Assembly (NCBI GenBank): GCA_937982495.1
Contig: CALJLX010000153.1
Span: 1-5,153 of the forward strand
DNA: 5,153 nt
Direction: 5' to 3'
From: an uncultured Desulfuromonas sp.
GTDB lineage: Bacteria > Desulfobacterota > Desulfuromonadia > Desulfuromonadales > Trichloromonadaceae
Shown: positions 1 through 5,153 of the stretch, piece after piece
How the letters are laid out: every line of letters starts with the position of its first letter
How positions within the stretch are numbered: position 1 is the first letter of the stretch
The notes under the pieces: generated by a model
Database searches by the model: none
What the model was told of the DNA's origin: nothing
What the model saw: only the letters and a program-made list of their open reading frames with translations
Made by a program: the position numbers and the translations under genes

Positions 1-271
1 TTTCGTGGGTGACGGCGTGCAGGTAGTCGAGCAGGGCGGCGCGCAGGCGGCCGGAACGGCTGTTCTCGGGGAAGATCCGATCGCGGTGCAAAAGGGCAAG
101 GAGCCAGTGCTTGCGGGCGGCTTTGGGGGGGAAGGTTTTGGAGGTCAGCTGCCGCAGCGCTTCCTGGTAGATCTCGTCGCCGTAACGCCCGGCGAGCCTT
201 TCGATTCCGGCGGCCAGCCGCAGGTCGTCGTTTCCCGACTCCCGAAGCAATTTGCGAATCAATCCTTCCAT
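1..271 (-). CDS. N-terminal fragment of an unidentified, possibly signalling protein (runs off the left edge)
   Basis: An open frame of 90 codons runs from an ATG at 269-271 to the window edge without a stop. It begins MEGLIRKLLRESGNDDLRL and contains a GIERLAGRYGDEIYQEALRQL segment, then a basic stretch and a segment ending ALLDYLHAVTHE. No signal peptide or membrane segment is visible, so this part looks cytoplasmic and mostly helical. The start is well supported: GAGGG (280-284 on the plus strand as ccctc) lies 8 bases upstream, and an in-frame stop at 308-310 precedes it. From memory, a similar 'GNDDLRLAAGIERLA...DEIY.EAL' region precedes GGDEF domains in Geobacter-type diguanylate cyclases, but no GGDEF or other catalytic motif falls in the window, so function is unproven. 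It is divergent from the Hsp20 gene. That this is a real gene is fairly sure; the family guess is weak. Confidence 0.72.
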   Translation of the reverse strand, partial: MEGLIRKLLRESGNDDLRLAAGIERLAGRYGDEIYQEALRQLTSKTFPPKAARKHWLLALLHRDRIFPENSRSGRLRAALLDYLHAVTHE

Positions 272-277
272 GGCGAT

Positions 278-285
278 TTCCCTCT
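278..285 (-). promoter_or_regulatory. Ribosome binding site of the left-edge gene
   Basis: The minus strand reads AGAGGGAA here. Its GAGGG core ends 8 bases before the ATG at 271. It is the only good Shine-Dalgarno-like sequence near an in-frame start of this frame, so it decides the start codon. Confidence 0.55.
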
Positions 286-315
286 TCAATTCTTCCGGAT
301 GGCTCGTTTATAGCA

Positions 316-345
316 TTGTTTTTTCTCGAACTCCAGCCGTATCAT
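316..345 (+). promoter_or_regulatory. Weak candidate promoter for the Hsp20 gene
   Basis: TTGTTT (316-321) and TATCAT (340-345) are separated by 18 bases, a sigma-70-like arrangement with a poor -35 (TTG only) and a 5-of-6 -10. The leader to the ATG at 428 would be about 75 bases. I found neither a CIRCE inverted repeat nor a convincing sigma-32 promoter (CTTGAA...CCCCAT) upstream, so the sequence does not show how heat induction, if any, is achieved. Confidence 0.25.
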
Positions 346-361
346 AAAGGTCTTTCATGAT
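341..361. promoter_or_regulatory. 21-bp imperfect palindrome, candidate operator in the divergent intergenic region
   Basis: The arms ATCAT (341-345) and ATGAT (357-361) pair perfectly around an 11-base centre. Inside it AA/TT (347-348 with 354-355) and G/C (350 with 352) also pair, giving 8 of 10 symmetric positions matched. The two failures are 346/356 (A-C) and 349/353 (G-T). The site lies between the start codons of two divergent genes and overlaps the best -10-like hexamers on both strands. That is what an operator for a dimeric regulator would look like, but no regulator gene is in the window and the dyad is short and AT-rich, so chance is possible. Confidence 0.4.
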
Positions 362-370
362 TGATTTCAG
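341..370 (-). promoter_or_regulatory. Candidate sigma-70-like promoter for the left-edge gene
   Basis: On the minus strand, CTGAAA (plus-strand 365-370) is followed after 18 bases by TATGAT (plus-strand 341-346). This matches the sigma-70 consensus at 4 of 6 and 5 of 6 positions. Transcription would start near 334, giving a leader of about 60 bases before the ATG at 271. This is pattern matching only. Confidence 0.33.
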
Positions 371-416
371 GGCGGGGTGAGACGGTCCACTCCCTGAAGA
401 GCAGTGACTCAGACGC

Positions 417-423
417 AGGAGAT
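417..423 (+). promoter_or_regulatory. Ribosome binding site of the Hsp20 gene
   Basis: AGGAGAT ends 4 bases before the ATG at 428-430. This strong Shine-Dalgarno match favours the ATG at 428 over an in-frame GTG at 404, which would place the site inside the coding region. Confidence 0.7.
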
Positions 424-427
424 AACG

Positions 428-871
428 ATGGTCATAACCCGATGGAGCCCCTGGCCCGAACTGCGGTCCATGCAGGAACGGATGGAACGCCTGCTGGAGA
501 TGAGCCGGGAACGGAGCGGCGGCGAGCCCTTTGAACAGGGGCTGTGGCAGCCGGCGGCGGATGTCTATGAAGATGAGCGGGAGGTCGTCATCAAACTGGA
601 TCTTCCCGAGGTCGATCAGGAGGATATCGATGTGCGCATTGAAGGGGGAACTTTGATTGTTCAGGGGGTGCGGCGACTGGAACAGGAGGAACGTCAGGCT
701 CGCTATCAGAGGATCGAACGGGAGCACGGCCCTTTCCGCCGGGTTTTCGCCCTGCCGGCGAGCGTCGATCCCGACCGGGCCGGCGCCCGCTGCGACCGGG
801 GGGTGCTGACGATCGTGCTGCCGAAAAAGCCGGACGCCCAGCCCCGCCAGATCGAAATCGGCGTCGGCTGA
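428..871 (+). CDS. Small heat-shock protein, Hsp20/alpha-crystallin family
   Basis: The 147-residue product is a typical bacterial small heat-shock protein, an ATP-independent cytoplasmic chaperone that forms oligomers and holds unfolding proteins for refolding by ATP-dependent chaperones. The short N-terminal arm begins MVITRWSPWPELRSMQERM. The alpha-crystallin domain spans about residues 41-133, opening with P-A-A-D-V-Y-E and L-D-L-P-E-V. It carries an E-R-E-H-G-P-F-R-R-V-F-A-L-P block at 97-110 and ends with the hallmark G-V-L-T-I-V-L-P-K (125-133). A C-terminal I-E-I (142-144) fits the IxI motif that docks into neighbouring subunits. Length and domain order are normal. The start at 428 is chosen for its AGGAGAT site; an upstream GTG at 404 would add 8 residues. 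The gene stands alone, divergent from the left-edge gene and convergent with glnE. Confidence 0.95.
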   Translation: MVITRWSPWPELRSMQERMERLLEMSRERSGGEPFEQGLWQPAADVYEDEREVVIKLDLPEVDQEDIDVRIEGGTLIVQGVRRLEQEERQARYQRIEREHGPFRRVFALPASVDPDRAGARCDRGVLTIVLPKKPDAQPRQIEIGVG

Positions 872-893
872 TCCCTGCCGTCATCCCCTCTCC

Positions 894-973
894 GTAGGAT
901 GCGGTGAACATGGCGAACCGCATCGCGGTGTCGGTGCGGGGGCTGATGCGGTTCCTGCGTCTCCGCATCCTAC
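894..973. repeat. 80-bp composite palindrome, REP/BIME-like element between convergent genes
   Basis: Two half-units face each other. The left one (894-924) is GTAGGATGCGG, an 11-base spacer, then ACCGCATC with one shared base arrangement at its end. The right one is the same pattern on the minus strand (945-973). The outer ends GTAGGATGCGG (894-904) and CCGCATCCTAC (963-973) are perfect 11-bp complements. Each half-unit can also fold alone: 898-905 with 917-924 (8 bp, 11-base loop) and 945-951 with 963-969 (7 bp, 11-base loop). Alternatively 917-924 pairs with 945-952 inside the outer stem. The central 20 bases (925-944) are G-rich. It starts 22 bases after the hsp20 stop and ends 5 bases from the glnE stop. 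REP-type elements typically sit in such gaps and can stop transcription or protect 3' ends; there is no U-tract, so a classical terminator is not shown. I recall similar GTAGGATGCGG...ACCGCATC repeats from many proteobacterial genomes but could not check. Confidence 0.7.
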
Positions 974-978
974 ATTGT

Positions 979-3900
979 CTACGGTGTTGAGCTTTCCGCC
1001 GTCTCGTCGCTGCCGAGCAGGTCCTCGAAGATGGCCCGGATCTTTTCCGTGACTTGGCGGTATTCCTCCAGAAAGACTTCGTCCGGGCGCCGGGGGCGCT
1101 CGGGGTAGCCGAGGCGGCGGGCGAGTTTGAGCAGATAGGCGCGGTCGCCGGAGAGGTCGTTGATCGACTGGTCGTGGACCAGTCGCAGGCGGTTTTCCAG
1201 GCGGCGCAGGAATTTGTAGCCGCTTTCCAGGGCGACGCGGTCCTCGGGGGCGAGAATGCCTGCTCCTTCCAGGGCGGCCAGGGCTTCCAGGGTGTTGCCG
1301 ACCTGTAGCGTCGGGTGGGCGGCGCCGTGGCGAATCTGCAGGTACTGGACGATGAATTCCACGTCCACCATCCCCCCACGCCCGGTCTTGATGTTGAAAT
1401 GGCCGGCGCGCTCCTTGGCGATTTCACTCTCCATGCGCGCCCGCAGTCGGCGGATCTCGGTTTGCAGTTCCGCCGGCACCGGCCGCAGATAGACGATCTC
1501 GCGATTGATTGTCTCGATCTGCCGGGCCAGGGCTTCGGGACCGAGGACGACCCGGGCCTTGGTCAGGGCCTGGCGTTCCCAGGGGGCGGCCGAGGATTCG
1601 TGGTAACGCCGGTAGGCGGCCAGGCTCGTCACCAGCGGCCCCTGGTTCCCCGAGGGGCGCAGCCGGGTGTCGATCTGGTAGACGTAGCCCTCCCGGGTCA
1701 TCAGGGTCAGCACCGAGATGATCCGTTGCGCCAGCCGGGCGAAGTATTCGGGATTGCTCTGCCCCCTGAAGCGGTCGGACTCGGTCCCCGCCGCCGGCCG
1801 GGTTTGCCCCTCGCCCTCGTAGATGAAGATGATGTCCAGGTCCGAGTGGTAGTTCAGTTCCATCCCCCCCAACTTGCCCATGCCGACGATGGCGAAACCG
1901 GCTTCCTCGCCGCTCTCCTTGCAAAAAGGGAGGCCGAAGCGGGGGATCAGTTCTTCCCGGGCGATGGCCGTCGCCTGTTTCAGACAGGCATCGGCAAGAT
2001 AGGAGAGCTGCGAGGTCAGCTCCCCCTGGGGGGTCTTGCCGTGGGTATCGCTCATGGCCAGACGCAGGAATTCCTCGTTGCGGAAACGGCGCAGAATTTC
2101 CAGCTTGTCTTCGTAGTTGTCCGCCTCGGCGAGCAGGGCGGCGAGCTCCCGCTCCAGGGTCTCGCGGTTCTTGTAGGCCAGGGCATGGGCGCCGGAAACG
2201 AGGGAGTCGAGAATCTCCGGGTGCTGGATGAAGATCCGCGAGAGGAACTGGCTGGTGCTGAAGAGGGAGATGAGCACGGTGATGATCTCGCGGTTTTCCG
2301 CGAGCAGGGCGTAGAAGGTGCCCCGCGCCCGGCGCACCGCCGTGGTCATGAAGCGTTCGAGGTTGAGCAGGGCCATTTCCGGCTCGGGGGAGTCGAGCAC
2401 CGCCTGCATCAGCAGCGGGGCGATGCGTTCCAACTGGCGCCGGGTCCGGCGGGTGATATGGGCGTGGGGCGGCCCGTCGCGGAGGACGAGCAGGGTTTCA
2501 TAGGCGGCGTCGGGATTTTTGAAGCCCTTTTCTTCCAGCAGATCCTTGATCAGATCGACGTCGGCGCCGGGATCGAAGAGGAAGCTGACTTCGGGGCGGA
2601 CCTCTTCGCGGCTTTCCGCCTCGCTGGTGTAGAAGAGGTCGCGGTAGATCGCTTCGACGCCGCTTCGGTGCTTTTCCAGGGCGACGGCGAAGGCGGCGTG
2701 GTTGGCGAAGCCGCAGCGCCGGGCCAGAGCCCGGCGCTCGGCTTCGCCGGTGGGGAGGTTGTGGGTCTGCCGCTCCTGCACCACCTGAATGCGGTGCTCG
2801 GCGGTGCGCAGGAAGATGTAGGCCTCGCGCAGCGTCGCCCGCACCTCGGCGCCGATCAGCCCTTCTTTTTGCAGGCGGTCGAGGGCGCGCAGGGAGTTTT
2901 TCTCCCGCAGGGACGGCTTGCGCCCCGAATGGATCAGTTGCAGGGCCTGGATGAAGAACTCGATTTCGCGGATGCCTCCCCGGCCGAGCTTGAGATTGGT
3001 TTCCGCCTCCTGCTTGCGGGCCAGGCTCTGGTCGATCTTTTGCTTCATCCCCTTGATGTCGTCGACCATGCCGTAGTCGAGATAGCGGCGGAAGACGAAG
3101 GGTTCCAGACTTTTCAGCAGCCGTTCGCCGAGGGGAAGGGAGCCGGCCACCGGCCGCGCCTTGATCAGCGCCGCTCGCTCCCAGCTCTGCCCCCAGCTTT
3201 CGTAGTAGACCTCGGCGCTGCGCAGGGAGTTGGCCATCTCGCCGCTGTTTCCCTCCGGCCGCAGGCGCAGATCGACGCGGAAGACGAAGCCGTCTTCCGT
3301 CGGCTGGCTGATGGCCTTGGTGATCAGTTCGGCCAGTTTGCAGAAGTAGGGGTGGAGGTGGATGCGGTTTTTGACGGCGCCGGTGGGATCGGAAACGCCG
3401 CTGCTCAGGCCCCGTTCCGAGGAGTAGAAGTAGATGAGGTCGATGTCGGACGAGAAGTTGAGTTCGCGGCCGCCGAACTTGCCCATGCCGAGGATGGTGA
3501 ATTCCGCTTCCCCCCCCGGCGCGCCGTTTTCTCCGTCAAGAATCGGCGCGCCGTATTCGGCCCGCAGCAGGACCGTGCAGACCTCATAGGCTCGTTGCAG
3601 GGTAGCGGCGGCCAGGGCCGAGAGTTCGGCGGTGACTTCCACCAGGTCGGCCAGCCCCCCCAGGTCGCGGGCGCCGATGCGCAGCATCTCCCGGGATTTG
3701 TACTGGCGCAGCTCTTTCTGCAGCGCGGCGAAGGGGGCCGTTTCCGGAATCCGTTCACGCAGTTCGACGAGCATCGCCGACTCGTCCTTGCGCCGCCGGA
3801 TTTCCCCGGCGAAGAGATCTTGGAAATAAGAGGGTTTGCGGCAGAGGATGCCGGTCAGAAAAGGCGAGGCGCCGAGGACGGTGAGGAGCGGGCGGCGGCT

Positions 3901-4178
3901 TTCCGGCAGGGAGAGCGTCGCCGTCAGGTTCTCGCGCGGGAGGCAGTTGCCGAGGCGTTCCAGGTTGTTCAGGGCGAGGTCGGGATCGGCGGCGGCCCGC
4001 GCCTCATCCGTCAACGTCGCGAGCAGCTCCCCATCCCCGAGCATTTCGTCCAGTAGTTCCAGGTTGACGGCGGTCTTCTCCAGCTCGGCGAAACCGAGCT
4101 CCCGCGCCAGTTCCCGACGGGCGTCCGACGTGCCGGCGAGGGCTCGGCGCAGACGTTCGGCGAGGGCCGCCGGCGTCA

Positions 4179-4179
<1 letters not shown>
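979..4179 (-). CDS. glnE: Bifunctional glutamine synthetase adenylyltransferase / adenylyl-removing enzyme
   Basis: This 1066-residue cytoplasmic enzyme attaches AMP to, and removes it from, a tyrosine of glutamine synthetase, setting its activity by nitrogen status under PII and glutamine control in the known family. Two tandem nucleotidyltransferase modules are visible. The N-terminal one (adenylyl removal in E. coli) has G-M-G-K-F-G-G at 231-237, the metal-binding D-I-D at 245-247, V-D-L-R-L-R-P-E-G at about 302-310 and L-G-R-G-G-I-R-E-I-E-F near 398-408. The C-terminal one (adenylylation) has G-M-G-K-L-G-G at 766-772, D-L-D at 780-782, I-D-T-R-L-R-P-S-G at about 836-844 and T-G-R-G-G-M-V-D-V-E-F near 932-942. 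Both catalytic Asp pairs are intact, so both activities should be present. It is longer than E. coli GlnE (946 residues), mainly before the first module. The ATG at 4177-4179 overlaps the mtnA stop; a longer in-frame start at 4242 would run 63 bases into mtnA and is unlikely. Confidence 0.97.

Positions 4180-5153
<974 letters not shown>

Noticed and set aside
5..313. A 102-codon plus-strand frame at the left edge.
   Set aside because: It is the reverse shadow of the minus-strand gene at 1-271, which has a proper ribosome site and a more natural composition.
404..427. GTG at 404 as the start of the Hsp20 gene.
   Set aside because: It would put the strong AGGAGAT site inside the gene and adds residues (VTQTQEIT) not expected before the typical M-V-I-T-R-W start.
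272..427. CIRCE element or sigma-32 promoter upstream of the Hsp20 gene.
   Set aside because: No TTAGCACTC-N9-GAGTGCTAA match and no CTTGAA...CCCCAT pair at proper spacing could be found.
308..727. A 139-codon minus-strand frame opposite the hsp20 gene.
   Set aside because: It is antisense to a clear Hsp20 coding region, and its translation resembles no protein I know.
872..978. Classical intrinsic terminator between the convergent genes.
   Set aside because: Hairpins are present but no U-rich tract follows on either strand, so the structure is better described as a REP-like repeat that may or may not terminate transcription.
591..1427. A 278-codon minus-strand frame spanning the hsp20 3' half, the intergenic repeat and the glnE 3' end.
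   Set aside because: The translation is Arg/Ser/Pro-rich and lacks any family likeness. It overlaps two well-supported genes in other frames.
1315..4056. A 913-codon open frame on the plus strand, antisense to glnE.
   Set aside because: Its translation is low-complexity, rich in G, Q, V, D and A, with no recognisable domain. It mirrors a highly conserved GlnE gene on the other strand. Long antisense frames are common in GC-rich coding DNA, where stop codons are rare opposite third-position-biased codons.

Overview
The window is GC-rich and densely coded. It is most likely from a Desulfuromonadales/Geobacterales-type Desulfobacterota (former Deltaproteobacteria). That placement is an inference from overall protein flavour: a long two-domain GlnE, MtnA next to GlnE, a small 'MVITRW' Hsp20, and a conserved N-terminal region I associate with Geobacter-type GGDEF proteins. 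No marker gene in the window proves it.

Layout from left to right. Positions 1-271 (minus) hold the first 90 codons of a gene that runs off the left edge, possibly a signalling protein of the diguanylate cyclase type. Positions 272-427 are a divergent intergenic region with a 21-bp imperfect palindrome (341-361) overlapped by weak promoter-like elements on both strands. Positions 428-871 (plus) encode a small heat-shock protein (Hsp20/alpha-crystallin). Positions 872-978 separate two convergent genes and are largely filled by an 80-bp composite palindrome (894-973) made of two inverted half-units, which looks like a REP/BIME-type dispersed element. Positions 979-4179 (minus) encode GlnE, the bifunctional glutamine synthetase adenylyltransferase/adenylyl-removing enzyme. 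Positions 4179-5153 (minus) encode MtnA, methylthioribose-1-phosphate isomerase, lacking only about 27 N-terminal residues at the right edge.

mtnA and glnE are in one transcription unit (mtnA first) and share a one-base stop-start overlap (TGATG), so their translation is probably coupled. MtnA belongs to methionine salvage and GlnE to nitrogen control of glutamine synthetase; no direct biochemical link between them is known to me. The Hsp20 gene is a separate unit.

I see no tRNA, rRNA, CRISPR array, transposase or clear phage feature, and no convincing undescribed multi-gene system. The most interesting non-coding items are the 80-bp composite palindrome and the divergent-promoter dyad.
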